Notes: generated from the sequence alone by a model not told the origin. DNA of 64,000 bases from Parasphingorhabdus marina DSM 22363 (GCF_900128895.1 NZ_FSQW01000001.1:1116001-1180000); one strand, 5' to 3'. Shown: positions 17,009 to 26,161, counted from the first letter of the stretch. Translations and numbers: made by a program.

Positions 17009-17935
17009 ATGACTACAGAAGAACCCGAAACGGCGGAAAGCGCAGAAGCCGCGAAATCCCGTGATAAGGGTGTACATTGCTTTGCCACGCATCAGCCGGA
17101 CCAGCTCAACATGGTCCCCGGTTTTGAACGGGTTGCGAAGCTGTTCGCCGGTCAGGTACAGGATGCTCTGGAACCGCTGATCGGCGAAAAATCCGAGGTT
17201 GCCGCGGTGGAAACACAGCTGGTCGCCTATCAGGACTGGTGCGATGCGCAGCCGGATTTTCTGGGTATGACGAAATTCCATATGCCACCCTGCAAGGGCG
17301 GCATGATGCTGGGAGTGGATCCAAAGCTGATCTCGCTGCTGGTGGACGCCTTTTACGGGGGCGGAAACATGAAGTCCGATCGCGAATTTGTCGAATTTAC
17401 GCGGATGGAAGGCCAGATGTTTGAGCGGGTGACGGGCAGTTTTTGTTCCGCCCTTGCCAGAGCCTGGGGCCTCTATGGCGAATTTGAAACTCACGTCACC
17501 GGCCATGAAAGAAACCCGGCTTATGCCGCGCTTGCCGGTCCGGGTGACAGTATTTTGAAACAGTCGATTTCTATCACCCTTCCTGATGCCGAAGCTCTGG
17601 TTGTTGATCTGCTCTACGCGATGGATGCGGTGCGTTTTCTCGAAAATTTGCTGGAGCCGTCGGTGGGTGCAACTGGCGAACAAGCCAATCCGATCTGGCA
17701 ATATGAAATACAAAAGGCGATGAGCGAGGTCCGTTTGCCGGTGCGCTCGATCCTGGCGCGCACGACGATGACGCTGCCGCAGGTCGCCGAGCTCAAACCC
17801 GGGGACATCATTCCGATCCCCCCAGTCCGCAATCTTCCGCTGATTATCGGAGAGAAGGTCTTTGCCCGCGGCAGTCTTGGGGAACAGGACGGCTGTGCTG
17901 CCTATCAAATTGAAAAAATGGAACGAGGAAACTGA
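17009..17935 (+). CDS. fliM: FliM, motor switch protein lacking an obvious CheY-binding N-terminus
   Basis: C-ring protein between FliG and FliN. The 308 residues contain the central domain (DAFYGGGNMKSDREFVEFTRMEG region, like the family GGxG..FT.IE motif) and a C-terminal SpoA-type domain (VRLPVRSILARTTMTLPQVA, then LKPGDIIPIP). The usual first-residue motif for phospho-CheY binding (like EIDALL) is not visible; the N-terminus is an acidic TTEEPETAESAEAAK stretch. ATG at 17009 has AGGAAACGAAGCC before it. Confidence 0.92.
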   Translation: MTTEEPETAESAEAAKSRDKGVHCFATHQPDQLNMVPGFERVAKLFAGQVQDALEPLIGEKSEVAAVETQLVAYQDWCDAQPDFLGMTKFHMPPCKGGMMLGVDPKLISLLVDAFYGGGNMKSDREFVEFTRMEGQMFERVTGSFCSALARAWGLYGEFETHVTGHERNPAYAALAGPGDSILKQSISITLPDAEALVVDLLYAMDAVRFLENLLEPSVGATGEQANPIWQYEIQKAMSEVRLPVRSILARTTMTLPQVAELKPGDIIPIPPVRNLPLIIGEKVFARGSLGEQDGCAAYQIEKMERGN

Positions 17936-17936
17936 C

Positions 17937-18290
17937 ATGAGTGACATGAACGAAGCACCGACAATGGAAGATGCCGTGGTCGAAGCAGAAACCGGCAAGG
18001 AATTTCCGGAACCGGCAGAAGCGGCAAATTATCGCCTCCTCGCGGATATCCCCGTGCGCCTGTCAGTGGAAGTCGGCAGTGTTTCGCTGAAAATCGCCAA
18101 AATCATGGAACTCAGCGAGGGTCAGGTCGTCGAACTCGACCGGGAAGCCGACGCACTGCTCGATATCAAGGTAAATGGCACGCTTGTTGCAAAGGGAGAG
18201 GTTGTAACCGTCAATGACCGGTTCGGCATTCGTGTCGTCGAGGTCGTGACGAACAATGTTTCGCATGCAAGGCTCGAAAGGCGTAGTTAG
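17937..18290 (+). CDS. fliN: FliN, motor switch protein
   Basis: Lower C-ring component. A 117-residue product with an acidic N-terminus and a SpoA domain at about 38-115 (LADIPVRLSVEVGSVSLKI, then ELDREADALLDIKVNGTLVA, ending in GIRVVEVV). It starts one base after the fliM stop, and its stop overlaps the GTG start of fliO. A consensus sigma-54 site lies inside its 3' half. Confidence 0.95.
   Translation: MSDMNEAPTMEDAVVEAETGKEFPEPAEAANYRLLADIPVRLSVEVGSVSLKIAKIMELSEGQVVELDREADALLDIKVNGTLVAKGEVVTVNDRFGIRVVEVVTNNVSHARLERRS
18176..18191 (+). promoter_or_regulatory. Internal sigma-54 promoter inside fliN
   Basis: TGGCACGCTTGTTGCA matches the sigma-54 consensus TGGCACG-N4-TTGCA at every fixed base. 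It points towards fliO-fliP-fliQ-fliR-flhB, with a predicted start near 18203 and the fliO start codon at 18290. Confidence 0.65.
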
Positions 18291-18604
18291 TGACCTATTA
18301 CATTGTCAAACTTTTGATCATCCTGCCGCTGATGGCCGGACTTATTTACGGTGCGCTCTGGCTGTACCGCAAATATCAGCCCGGTGTCGCGCAGGCCCCA
18401 CATGAGCGGGAACTGAAATGTATCGAAAGCTTGCCAATGGGGACGGCCGGGAAATTGTCGATTATCGACTTTGCCGGTCAGAAAGTCCTGATCTCGGTTA
18501 CCCGATCGCAAATCACACATCTCGCCACAGCTGCAGCGAACGGAGGAAAAACGCCTCCGCAAGATGCCCGCAGCTTTGGGGAGATGCTCAATGAAAAACT
18601 TTAA
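18290..18604 (+). CDS. fliO: FliO, export apparatus assembly protein
   Basis: FliO supports assembly of FliP in the export gate. A 104-residue product with one N-terminal membrane helix ([20 protein letters not shown], residues 7-26) and a small cytoplasmic domain ([20 protein letters not shown]). It starts with GTG overlapping the fliN stop and overlaps fliP by 14 bases. Confidence 0.85.
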   Translation: MTYYIVKLLIILPLMAGLIYGALWLYRKYQPGVAQAPHERELKCIESLPMGTAGKLSIIDFAGQKVLISVTRSQITHLATAAANGGKTPPQDARSFGEMLNEKL

Positions 18605-19358
18605 AAGCGTTCTTCCCCTTCTCATTGCTCTGCTAGCGGCGTTCTTTGTGGCATCGCCTGCGCTTGCCGCGGCAACCCCGTCCGGCGCAGTGACCAAGGC
18701 GCTGGAAGAAGTCGCCGGCGAAGGCCGCCCGCTCTCCTTGTCGCTGCAGATCCTGATACTGATGAGCCTGCTGACGGTATTGCCGTCGCTCATTCTGATG
18801 ATGACCAGCTTCACCCGGATCATCATCGTGCTCTCCATCCTCCGCCAGGCCCTGGGTCTGCAACAGACACCGCCCAATCAGGTGCTGGTGGGACTGGCGC
18901 TGTTTCTCTCCCTCTTCGTGATGGCCCCGACGATCAGCACGATCAACGAGAAGGCCATTGAGCCCTATGGCCAGGATGAGATTACGATCGAAACCGCAAT
19001 CGAGGTCTCGGGCACGGTATTCCATGACTTCATGATCAAGCAGACCCGGGAATCCGATCTCAAGCTGTTCATGGACCTCGCGAAGGAGCCGGCCGTGGAA
19101 AACCCCGAGGATGTTCCGTTTTCGGTCTTGCTCCCCGCCTATGTCACCAGCGAACTCAAAACCGCGTTTCAGATCGGTTTTCTCATTTTCCTGCCGTTCC
19201 TGGTGATTGATCTGGTCGTCGCCTCGACACTGATGGCGCTGGGGATGATGATGCTGTCGCCGACAATTATCTCGATGCCCTTCAAGCTGCTGCTGTTCGT
19301 CCTGGTCGACGGCTGGGCCCTGACCATGGGATCGCTCGCCGGCTCGTTTGTGATGTAG
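18591..19358 (+). CDS. fliP: FliP, export gate protein
   Basis: Core of the FliP-FliQ-FliR channel in the inner membrane. The 255 residues begin with a cleavable signal sequence (ending near SPALAAA) followed by about four membrane helices; the signatures [18 protein letters not shown] and the DLVVAST..MGMMMLSP region are typical. ATG at 18591 has GGGGAG upstream. Confidence 0.96.
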   Translation: MKNFKSVLPLLIALLAAFFVASPALAAATPSGAVTKALEEVAGEGRPLSLSLQILILMSLLTVLPSLILMMTSFTRIIIVLSILRQALGLQQTPPNQVLVGLALFLSLFVMAPTISTINEKAIEPYGQDEITIETAIEVSGTVFHDFMIKQTRESDLKLFMDLAKEPAVENPEDVPFSVLLPAYVTSELKTAFQIGFLIFLPFLVIDLVVASTLMALGMMMLSPTIISMPFKLLLFVLVDGWALTMGSLAGSFVM

Positions 19359-19362
19359 CGCC

Positions 19363-19635
19363 ATGGAACATACCGATTTCTTCATTGGCATAGCCCAGAA
19401 AACCCTGTGGATCACCGCGCTGGCAGCGGCGCCGCTGCTGATCCCGGCGCTGATCACCGGTCTGGTGCTCGGCATGGTCCAGGCGGCAACTTCGGTCAAC
19501 GAGCAGACCCTGACCTTTGTGCCCAAGCTGATCATAGTCGCGGTGATGCTGGCCCTGTTCGGCGGTTCGATCATTTATCTGATCGTCGATTTTACCCACG
19601 AAATATTCGACCGCATTCCTGATTTGTTGCAATGA
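19363..19635 (+). CDS. fliQ: FliQ, export gate protein
   Basis: A 90-residue, two-helix membrane protein of the flagellar export gate, with helices at about 14-40 and 50-75 and the family pattern LVLGMVQAATSVNEQTL. It lies four bases after fliP and overlaps fliR by four bases. Confidence 0.95.
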   Translation: MEHTDFFIGIAQKTLWITALAAAPLLIPALITGLVLGMVQAATSVNEQTLTFVPKLIIVAVMLALFGGSIIYLIVDFTHEIFDRIPDLLQ

Positions 19636-20414
19636 TTGCTCCCGATTTCGCCGGTGTCGAAGAACAGATGTGGATCTGGCTGTTTGCCATGATCCGGCCG
19701 GGCGCGATGATGATGGCGGCTCCGATCTTTTCCGCCACATCCATCCCGATCCAGCTGCGTCTGATCCTCTCGCTAGCCATCGGCATGGCCGGTGTCAGCA
19801 GCGGGACGCTCGATCTGCCCATCGACAATATCATCAGCCTCGAAGGATTCCTGTTTGTTGCCGGCGAAGTGCTGGTCGGCGTCGCCATCGGGTTCGCGCT
19901 GCAGATCGGCTATTCTGCTTCCTTTGTCGCAGGTGAGGTCATCAGCAATGCGATGGGGCTCGGGTTTGCAATGATGATTGACCCGCAAACGGGTCGGTCA
20001 ACTCCGGTACTCGGCAACTTCCTGTCGATCGTGGCGACTTTGCTGCTGCTGGCGATGGACGGGCATCTGATGCTCATCGCCATTCTCGTCAACAGCTACA
20101 CCATCCTGCCGCCGGGTGACGCCTTCATGTCGGCGGCATCGATTCACGGACTGGTGAATTTTGGTGGAACGCTGTTTGCCATGGGACTGGTCATCGCCTT
20201 GCCGGTCGGCAGCGCTATCATTCTGGTGCAGGTGATCATGGCGATGCTGGCGCGCTCGGCCCCGTCGCTCAACCTGTTCGCGGTCGGCCTTCCCGTGGCG
20301 CTGCTCGGCGGCCTGTTGCTGCTGGCGATATCCGCACCGATCATGGCCAATGGCATCATGCATGCCTTGCAGGATGGTTTGGGCCAGTCCGCGCTGATTG
20401 CGGGAGGGCAGTAA
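19632..20414 (+). CDS. fliR: FliR, export gate protein
   Basis: Inner-membrane component that closes the FliP5-FliQ4-FliR1 complex. A 260-residue protein with about six membrane helices (for example SFVAGEVISNAMGLGFAMMI and the GLVIALPVGSAIIL region), normal for FliR. It starts within the fliQ stop and ends at the first base of flhB. Confidence 0.94.
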   Translation: MIAPDFAGVEEQMWIWLFAMIRPGAMMMAAPIFSATSIPIQLRLILSLAIGMAGVSSGTLDLPIDNIISLEGFLFVAGEVLVGVAIGFALQIGYSASFVAGEVISNAMGLGFAMMIDPQTGRSTPVLGNFLSIVATLLLLAMDGHLMLIAILVNSYTILPPGDAFMSAASIHGLVNFGGTLFAMGLVIALPVGSAIILVQVIMAMLARSAPSLNLFAVGLPVALLGGLLLLAISAPIMANGIMHALQDGLGQSALIAGGQ

Positions 20415-21571
20415 TGGCGGAGGAACCACCAGGCGGCGGTGAAAAGACCGAATTACCAACTCCCAAAAGGCTTCTCGACAGCGCCAAAAAGGGTGATGTC
20501 CTGCAGTCCCGGGAGCTGGGAACGGCAATGATCGTGGCGGCGGGCACGGCGGCGTTTGGCATGTTCGGTCCCTATATGATCGATAATCTGAAGGCGATGC
20601 TGACCACCGGATTGCGGATCAATCCGCGGGATTTCCATGACTTCAATCCATGGGAACGGACCATGGGATTGCTGTCCGAAATATTCCTGTCTTTCAGTCT
20701 GTTATTCGGCCTGTTGATTGTCACGGCAATTGCGACACCGGCCGCACTGGGCTCGCTGGGCTTTCGCTGGTCCGCGATGAAGCCCAAGCCGAACAAGCTC
20801 AGCCCGCTCGCCGGGCTCAAACGCATGTTCGGCATGAACAGCCTGATCGAACTGTCCAAATCGCTGGCAAAGGTCGCGTTGATGGGATCTATCGGTGTGT
20901 GGCTGATCTGGGCCAATCTGCCGGGCATTGTTCAACTCGGCAATGAGGAAGTGAACCGGTCGGTTGCGGAGTTCGGCAACCTGCTGATGCTGGCCTTGAT
21001 GGGCATGGCCTTCTCGCTGGCGATCATTGCTGGAATTGACGTTCCGGCGCAGATCTACCAGCGTACCAAGCGCCTGAAAATGACCAAGCAAGAGGTCAAG
21101 GACGAGAACAAGGAAACCGAGGGCTCTCCGGAAGTGAAAGGCGCCATACGCCGGAAACAGCAGGATATCCTGAGCGCATCGGCCCGTCAGGCGGTCAAGG
21201 AAGCCACGGTTGTTCTCGCCAACCCGACCCATTTCACCGTGGCTCTCAGATATCGCCGCGGATATGACAATGTACCGGTGGTTCTGGCACGAGCCAAAGG
21301 CGCGGCAGCGCTTGCCATGCGCGAGCTGGCCGAGGCCGAAACGGTTCCGGTATTGCAATATCCCGAGCTGACCAGGGCCATCTACTTCACCTCACGCGAA
21401 GGCATGGCGGTCGATGAACGGCTGTACATGGCGGTGGCGTCAGTTCTGGCCTGGCTGTTCCGGATGGACAGCCAGATGGCCAGCGAAATGGATCGTCCGC
21501 ATATCGATCTGCCGGAAGATGTGAGGTTTGATGCAGACGGCAAGGTCGCAGGGGATAATCAGGATATCTGA
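20414..21571 (+). CDS. flhB: FlhB, export switch protein
   Basis: FlhB changes export from hook to filament substrates after self-cleavage. The 385 residues have four membrane helices, a charged linker (about 220-260) and the autocleavage motif NPTH at 270-273. The N-terminal KTELPTPKRLLDSAKKGDV stretch is typical. It overlaps fliR at its ATG and is the last gene of the long fliE-flhB series; fliD follows with its own promoter. Confidence 0.96.
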   Translation: MAEEPPGGGEKTELPTPKRLLDSAKKGDVLQSRELGTAMIVAAGTAAFGMFGPYMIDNLKAMLTTGLRINPRDFHDFNPWERTMGLLSEIFLSFSLLFGLLIVTAIATPAALGSLGFRWSAMKPKPNKLSPLAGLKRMFGMNSLIELSKSLAKVALMGSIGVWLIWANLPGIVQLGNEEVNRSVAEFGNLLMLALMGMAFSLAIIAGIDVPAQIYQRTKRLKMTKQEVKDENKETEGSPEVKGAIRRKQQDILSASARQAVKEATVVLANPTHFTVALRYRRGYDNVPVVLARAKGAAALAMRELAEAETVPVLQYPELTRAIYFTSREGMAVDERLYMAVASVLAWLFRMDSQMASEMDRPHIDLPEDVRFDADGKVAGDNQDI

Positions 21572-21601
21572 TCCGGACTGATGCGGCCGCCCGGATAGCC
21601 C

Positions 21602-21628
21602 TAAATGTTGCGCAGAATTGGACGTTAT
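21602..21628 (+). promoter_or_regulatory. Sigma-28 promoter for fliD-fliS
   Basis: TAAA (21602-21605), a 15-base spacer and GACGTTAT (21621-21628), 22 bases before the fliD ATG. It resembles the flgM, fliC and motA sites. Confidence 0.8.
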
Positions 21629-21650
21629 TAGCTCCGACAAGGAAATTGAC

Positions 21651-23042
21651 ATGTTTGGTGATATTGCAAATTTGATTGGCGCGGGTTCGGGGATCAATTC
21701 CTCGCAGGTCGTGGAAGATCTCGTTCAGGCCACACGCGCGCCGCGCGAACTCCAGCTGGCGCAGAAGGAAAATCTGAACAGCGCCCGGATTTCTGCGATT
21801 GCTTCTGCGTCTTCGGCCCTGGATACCTTTGCCCAGGCGCTCACCGAGCTGCTCGACGGTCAGGGATTTGCCGGAGATCTGGTGTCGAGCGACCCTGCCA
21901 TTGCGACGGTCAGTTTTATCGACGGTGTCCGGCCGGTGGGATTGCCCGCGCGGATGGAAGTTTCCCAATTGGCCTCACCACAGCGCCTGGTTTCTGGCGC
22001 TTCGGCGGATTCAGGGGTTGCGGTAGGCGAGGGCACGGTGACGATCACGACCGGAGAAGGCGCGTTCGACATCGTGATTGACGATACCAATAACAGCCTT
22101 GCCGGTCTGGCTTCCGCGATCAACGCATCGGACAGCGGAGTGACCGCCACGATCATCACCGACAATAACGGGGCAAGACTCGTGCTCGAAGGCGAAGAAG
22201 GTCTGGACAACGGATTCTCCGTCGCTGCTTCCGGTCCCGCCTCGCTGCAGGCTTTTGCCTATAGCGATGCTGCACCGGGCAGCATGACAAAGGTTGCCGA
22301 TGCTGCCAACAGCGTGATCACAGTTGACGGCATCCAGATGACCAACAGCAGCAACGATATTGACGGCGCGATCACCGGTGTCCGGTTGAACCTGCTTTCT
22401 GCGGAAGTCGGAACGGAAATCATCATCAGCGGCGACCAGCCCACGACGACGGTGGGCAATCTCGTCAATGAATTTGTCGACGCCTATAACCTGCTGCGGA
22501 CCGGCCTGAATGACGCCACTGCGCCCGGCGTGGAAGGGGCGTCTGGCGGTCCGCTTGCCGGTGATATCGGTGTGCGCGACATGGTGCGCTCTCTCAGCCG
22601 GCTGACCTCCACATCCCTGACTGACAGCGGCCCTTACCGGACGCTGGCGGATGTCGGGGTGAAAACCAATATTGACGGAACCCTCGAGGTTGATCAGGCG
22701 CGCCTGTCCGCCGTGCTTGAAGAAGATCCCGATGCCGTGGCCAAAATGCTGGAGCCGGCCGTGCAGGATGATCTGAATCCCGGAATAGCCGGCGCTCTGC
22801 AGACCATTCGCGACAATTTGCAGTCCGACAACGGCTCGCTTGTGACCTCCCGTGAGCGCTATGATGCCGTGGCGGAATCGCTGGTTACCCAGCGCGAAAG
22901 ACTGAACGACAGTATTGAACGCTACCGGACGCAGCTGACCCGGACATTTGCCGACATGGATCGTCAGCTGGCCGTCATTAACGCCACGCAAAGCTACCTC
23001 ACACAGCAGATCGCCGTGTGGTCCAATTCCAACAACAACTGA
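21651..23042 (+). CDS. fliD: FliD, filament cap protein
   Basis: FliD caps the filament and directs flagellin folding. The 463 residues have an N-terminal FliD domain (GAGSGINSSQVVEDLVQATRA at 10-30, coiled), a variable central part and a C-terminal domain ending with a coiled coil (SIERYRTQLTRTFADMDRQL, then YLTQQIAVWSNSNN). ATG at 21651 follows AAGGAAATTGAC. An upstream TTG in frame at 21618 would overlap the promoter and is rejected. fliS follows after 24 bases. Confidence 0.94.
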   Translation: MFGDIANLIGAGSGINSSQVVEDLVQATRAPRELQLAQKENLNSARISAIASASSALDTFAQALTELLDGQGFAGDLVSSDPAIATVSFIDGVRPVGLPARMEVSQLASPQRLVSGASADSGVAVGEGTVTITTGEGAFDIVIDDTNNSLAGLASAINASDSGVTATIITDNNGARLVLEGEEGLDNGFSVAASGPASLQAFAYSDAAPGSMTKVADAANSVITVDGIQMTNSSNDIDGAITGVRLNLLSAEVGTEIIISGDQPTTTVGNLVNEFVDAYNLLRTGLNDATAPGVEGASGGPLAGDIGVRDMVRSLSRLTSTSLTDSGPYRTLADVGVKTNIDGTLEVDQARLSAVLEEDPDAVAKMLEPAVQDDLNPGIAGALQTIRDNLQSDNGSLVTSRERYDAVAESLVTQRERLNDSIERYRTQLTRTFADMDRQLAVINATQSYLTQQIAVWSNSNNN

Positions 23043-23066
23043 ATCTGATTGAGAAAGACCTGAACA

Positions 23067-23453
23067 ATGCCAGCCCTATCCTATACAAATAAAGCCAGTC
23101 TCTATCAGAATGTTGGCCGCGAAAGTCATGTTGCCGGAGCATCTCCGCACCAGCTGATCGACATTTTGTTTGACGAACTGATGCTCAAGCTCGACCAGGT
23201 CATCCGCTTCTATAATGCCGGTGAATTGGGCCGGGCGCTGGAATCCCGCGCCAAGGCTCTGTCCATTCTGTCCGGACTGCAGGTCAGTCTGGATCATGAC
23301 AATGGTGGCGAACTGGCAGCCGCACTGATGGAGATCTACAGCGAAGCTGCCCGCCGCATCAATCAGTCACCAAGCGAAAAGCTCCCTGAACAGATTGAAT
23401 CCGCGCAAGTGATCATCGGGGAAATTGCATCGGCATGGAAAGCAATCGGTTGA
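23067..23453 (+). CDS. fliS: FliS, flagellin export chaperone
   Basis: FliS binds the flagellin C-terminus and prevents early polymerisation. The 128 residues show the family pattern SHVAGASPHQLIDILFDEL at about 19-37, then an all-helical body. It is co-transcribed with fliD; a hairpin follows 11 bases after its stop. Confidence 0.95.
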   Translation: MPALSYTNKASLYQNVGRESHVAGASPHQLIDILFDELMLKLDQVIRFYNAGELGRALESRAKALSILSGLQVSLDHDNGGELAAALMEIYSEAARRINQSPSEKLPEQIESAQVIIGEIASAWKAIG

Positions 23454-23463
23454 TCTGAGCCCG

Positions 23464-23490
23464 GCGGTCGGTAACCGACCGCTACTTTCC
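23464..23490 (+). terminator. Hairpin terminator after fliS
   Basis: Perfect stem GCGGTCGG-TAA-CCGACCGC (23464-23482) followed by TACTTTCC. The T tract is short, so it may be a weak intrinsic terminator between fliS and sthA. Confidence 0.55.
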
Positions 23491-23520
23491 CTGAAATTTT
23501 GCAAAACTGCGCCAAATTCC

Positions 23521-23547
23521 TAAACAAATGGCCTCTCAGGCCGTTCT
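23521..23547 (+). promoter_or_regulatory. Sigma-28-like promoter upstream of sthA
   Basis: TAAA (23521-23524), a 15-base spacer and GCCGTTCT (23540-23547), 28 bases before the sthA ATG. It differs from the flgM site by one base in the -10 element, with the same spacing and distance as the fliD site. Confidence 0.5.
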
Positions 23548-23575
23548 CAAATCATGGTTAATGAGGGAATTGAAC

Positions 23576-25039
23576 ATGAGCAGTTATGATTTTGTAGTTA
23601 TCGGCAGCGGACCCGCCGGACGTCGCGCAGCAATCCAGGCCGCCAAACTCAAAAAATCCGTGCTGGTCATTGATGATCGAGGCAGCGTCGGCGGTGTGTC
23701 CGTTCATACCGGTACCATTCCCTCCAAGACCTTGCGAGAGTCGGTTCTCAATCTGACTGGCTGGCGCGAACGCCAGTTCTACAACCGCCGGTCGACCGAC
23801 AAGGCGCAGTCCAACTGTGCCGCGCTGAACTCCCGGCTGAGCAAGACTCTTCACCATGAAGTCGATGTTCTGGAACAGCAATTTGCCCGCAATAATGTGC
23901 ACACGTTGCAGGGGCGTGCCCAGTTTGTCGACCGGCATACGCTGCAGGTTGAGCGTCACGAAGCCGACCGGACCGCGACAGAACTGGTCACCGCCGATCG
24001 CATCCTGGTTACCGTGGGCACCAAGCCGTTCCGGCCGGACTATGTCCCGTTCAACGACCGGACGGTTCTGGACAGCGATGCTATTGTCGCGGATCTTACC
24101 ATTCCGCGGAGCCTGACCGTTATCGGTGCCGGTGTGATCGGGATCGAATATGCCACGATCTTCAGCGCGCTGGATGTTCCCGTTACGCTGATCGAGCCGC
24201 GAGACAGTTTCCTCGATTTTGTCGACCGGGAAGTCATCAGCAACTTCACCCAGCAATTGCTCGACCGGGGGATGTCGATCCGGCTTGGCTGTTCGGCTGA
24301 ATCCATTGTCCTTGACGAGATGGATTGCCCGGTTGTGACATTGAACGACGGCCGTGTGGTCCGTTCGGAGATGTTGCTCTTTGCCGCTGGCCGAAAAGGT
24401 GCGACCGACAATATCGGACTCGACAAGATTGCGCTCGAAGCGGATCACCGCGGGCGTCTGACCGTGAACCCCGACACCATGCAGACCAGTGTCGACAATA
24501 TCTATGCCGCTGGTGATGTTATCGGTTTCCCGAGCCTGGCTTCGACTTCGATGGAGCAGGGCCGGATTGCCGCCTGCCATGCCTTTGATGCGCCGATGCC
24601 GACCGCACCACATCATTTCCCCTATGGCATTTATGCCGTGCCGGAAATTTCCACCATCGGATATTCGGAAGAGCAGGCGCGGGAAAAGGGGTTCGTGTTT
24701 GAATGCGGTATCGCCCGCCTGCGCGAAACCTCGCGTGGTCACATCATGGGACTGCAATCGGGCATATTGAAATGCCTGTTCGAGCTGGAGACCGGAAAAC
24801 TGCTGGGCGTACATGCCGTAGGCGAAGGGGCAACCGAACTCATCCATATCGGGCAGGCTGTGCTGAACCTCGGCGGCGGAATTGATTTTTTCATGGAAAA
24901 CACGTTCAACTATCCGACGCTTGCAGAAGCCTACAAGATCGCGGCGCTCGACGCATGGAACCGGATGGCACCTGCCAAGAAAGGTGAAGTCGTGAAGCTG
25001 AAAAAGCCGAAATCGAAGTCCCGGAAAAAGGCCGCTTAA
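23576..25039 (+). CDS. sthA: SthA, soluble pyridine nucleotide transhydrogenase
   Basis: FAD enzyme that transfers hydride between NADPH and NAD+. The 487 residues have the FAD-binding [10 protein letters not shown] at 10-19, a second nucleotide-binding [10 protein letters not shown], the [13 protein letters not shown] contact and the dimerisation domain ending [20 protein letters not shown]. The active-site loop reads [13 protein letters not shown] (39-51): it lacks the redox cysteine pair of the disulfide reductases, as SthA does, and even SthA's single cysteine is serine here. ATG at 23576 has GAGGGAAT before it. It is placed between flagellar genes and preceded by a sigma-28-like site. 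Confidence 0.9.
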   Translation: MSSYDFVVIGSGPAGRRAAIQAAKLKKSVLVIDDRGSVGGVSVHTGTIPSKTLRESVLNLTGWRERQFYNRRSTDKAQSNCAALNSRLSKTLHHEVDVLEQQFARNNVHTLQGRAQFVDRHTLQVERHEADRTATELVTADRILVTVGTKPFRPDYVPFNDRTVLDSDAIVADLTIPRSLTVIGAGVIGIEYATIFSALDVPVTLIEPRDSFLDFVDREVISNFTQQLLDRGMSIRLGCSAESIVLDEMDCPVVTLNDGRVVRSEMLLFAAGRKGATDNIGLDKIALEADHRGRLTVNPDTMQTSVDNIYAAGDVIGFPSLASTSMEQGRIAACHAFDAPMPTAPHHFPYGIYAVPEISTIGYSEEQAREKGFVFECGIARLRETSRGHIMGLQSGILKCLFELETGKLLGVHAVGEGATELIHIGQAVLNLGGGIDFFMENTFNYPTLAEAYKIAALDAWNRMAPAKKGEVVKLKKPKSKSRKKAA

Positions 25040-25044
25040 GCGGC
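25025..25044 (-). terminator. Terminator for the minus-strand sigma-54 activator, spanning both stop codons
   Basis: The palindrome GCCGCTTAAGCGGC (25031-25044) is followed on the minus strand by CTTTTT. The central TTAA contains the stop codons of both convergent genes (sthA TAA and activator TAA). Confidence 0.6.
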
Positions 25045-26109
25045 TTGCAGGTCCAGCTTCTGCATCTTCTCAATGAAGGTGGTGCGGGGAAGGCTGAGCA
25101 GTTTTGCCGCCTTGGAAACTGTACCACCTGACTGTTTCAGCGCCTGTTTGATTAGCGTTTGTTCCGCAGACATCAGATACTGTTTCATATCGAAAGCTTC
25201 GTCTTCGAGTTCCGGCAAGTCGGTGAGTGGTTCGGACGGTTCCACAGGTGCATTCGTCCAGTCACTTACATTCATCCTCGCCGGCTTCGGCGCAGTTTTC
25301 TGAACTGCGCTGAAGGGTTTCCCGAGCAGGATCGGGAGATGTGACGGTTCGATCTCGGTTCCGGCGAAGAACACACCGGCCCGTTCCACGACATTACGCA
25401 ATTCCCGGGCGTTGCCTGGCCAATTGTAGGAACAGAGGGCATCCATGGTTTCCCGCTGAAAGACTGGCCGACTTTCTTCCGGTGCTGACTGCTTGAGGAA
25501 ATGGTGCAGGAGGGAAGGGATATCTTCCGGACGTTCGTGCAACGGGCTGGCCTCGATCTGCAAAACGGACAGCCGGTAGTAGAGATCTTCGCGGAATGTT
25601 CCCGCAGCAATGGCGGCCTCGAGATCCTTGTGCGTTGCGGCGATAATCCGGGTGTCGATGGCGATTTCCTGGTCGCCGCCAACCCGGCGGATTTTCTGGT
25701 CTTCCAGAACGCGCAGCAGACGGACCTGCATGTCCATTGGCATGTCACCGATTTCGTCAAGAAACAGCGTTCCGCCCTGCGCCCTTTCGAAATGCCCCAG
25801 TCGGCGGCTCGTAGCGCCGGTGAAACTGCCTTTCTCATGTCCGAAAAGTTCGGCTTCGATCAATTCGCGCGGTATCGCTCCGCAATTGACGGCAACAAAG
25901 GGTTTGTCTGCTCGAGAAGATGTCTGATGCAATGCATTCGCGATGACTTCCTTGCCGCAGCCTGACGGGCCAGTAATCAAAACGCGGGCTGAGGTGTCGG
26001 CCGCAAATCTGACAAGTTTGCGCGTGTTCCGGATTGCGGAACTGATGCCAACGATAAGGCCGTCTATTTTCTGTTGTTTGTCAGCGGAACCTAATGAAGC
26101 AGTCGCCAT
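25036..26109 (-). CDS. Second sigma-54-dependent activator, without sensory domain
   Basis: AAA+ enhancer-binding protein of 357 residues. Walker A GPSGCGKE is at 47-54, the sigma-54 loop GSFTGA at 94-99 and Walker [10 protein letters not shown] at 113-121. The C-terminal Fis-like helix-turn-helix ([20 protein letters not shown]) follows a ~60-residue acidic linker. Only ~20 residues precede the AAA+ core, so there is no receiver or GAF domain, as in FleQ-truncated or FlrA/FlbD-like single-module activators. GGTGAGAG precedes the ATG. Likely controls flagellar sigma-54 promoters; whether together with or instead of the 8033 activator is unknown. Confidence 0.88.
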   Translation of the reverse strand: MATASLGSADKQQKIDGLIVGISSAIRNTRKLVRFAADTSARVLITGPSGCGKEVIANALHQTSSRADKPFVAVNCGAIPRELIEAELFGHEKGSFTGATSRRLGHFERAQGGTLFLDEIGDMPMDMQVRLLRVLEDQKIRRVGGDQEIAIDTRIIAATHKDLEAAIAAGTFREDLYYRLSVLQIEASPLHERPEDIPSLLHHFLKQSAPEESRPVFQRETMDALCSYNWPGNARELRNVVERAGVFFAGTEIEPSHLPILLGKPFSAVQKTAPKPARMNVSDWTNAPVEPSEPLTDLPELEDEAFDMKQYLMSAEQTLIKQALKQSGGTVSKAAKLLSLPRTTFIEKMQKLDLQAA

Positions 26110-26161
26110 GTACTCTCACCCAGAAATCTCAACACAGGCCCAAACTTCCGGGCCGGGGAAT

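Noticed and set aside
23558-24847. 429-codon minus-strand open frame
   Set aside because: Antisense to sthA, which is a certain gene; no ribosome-binding site or known fold.
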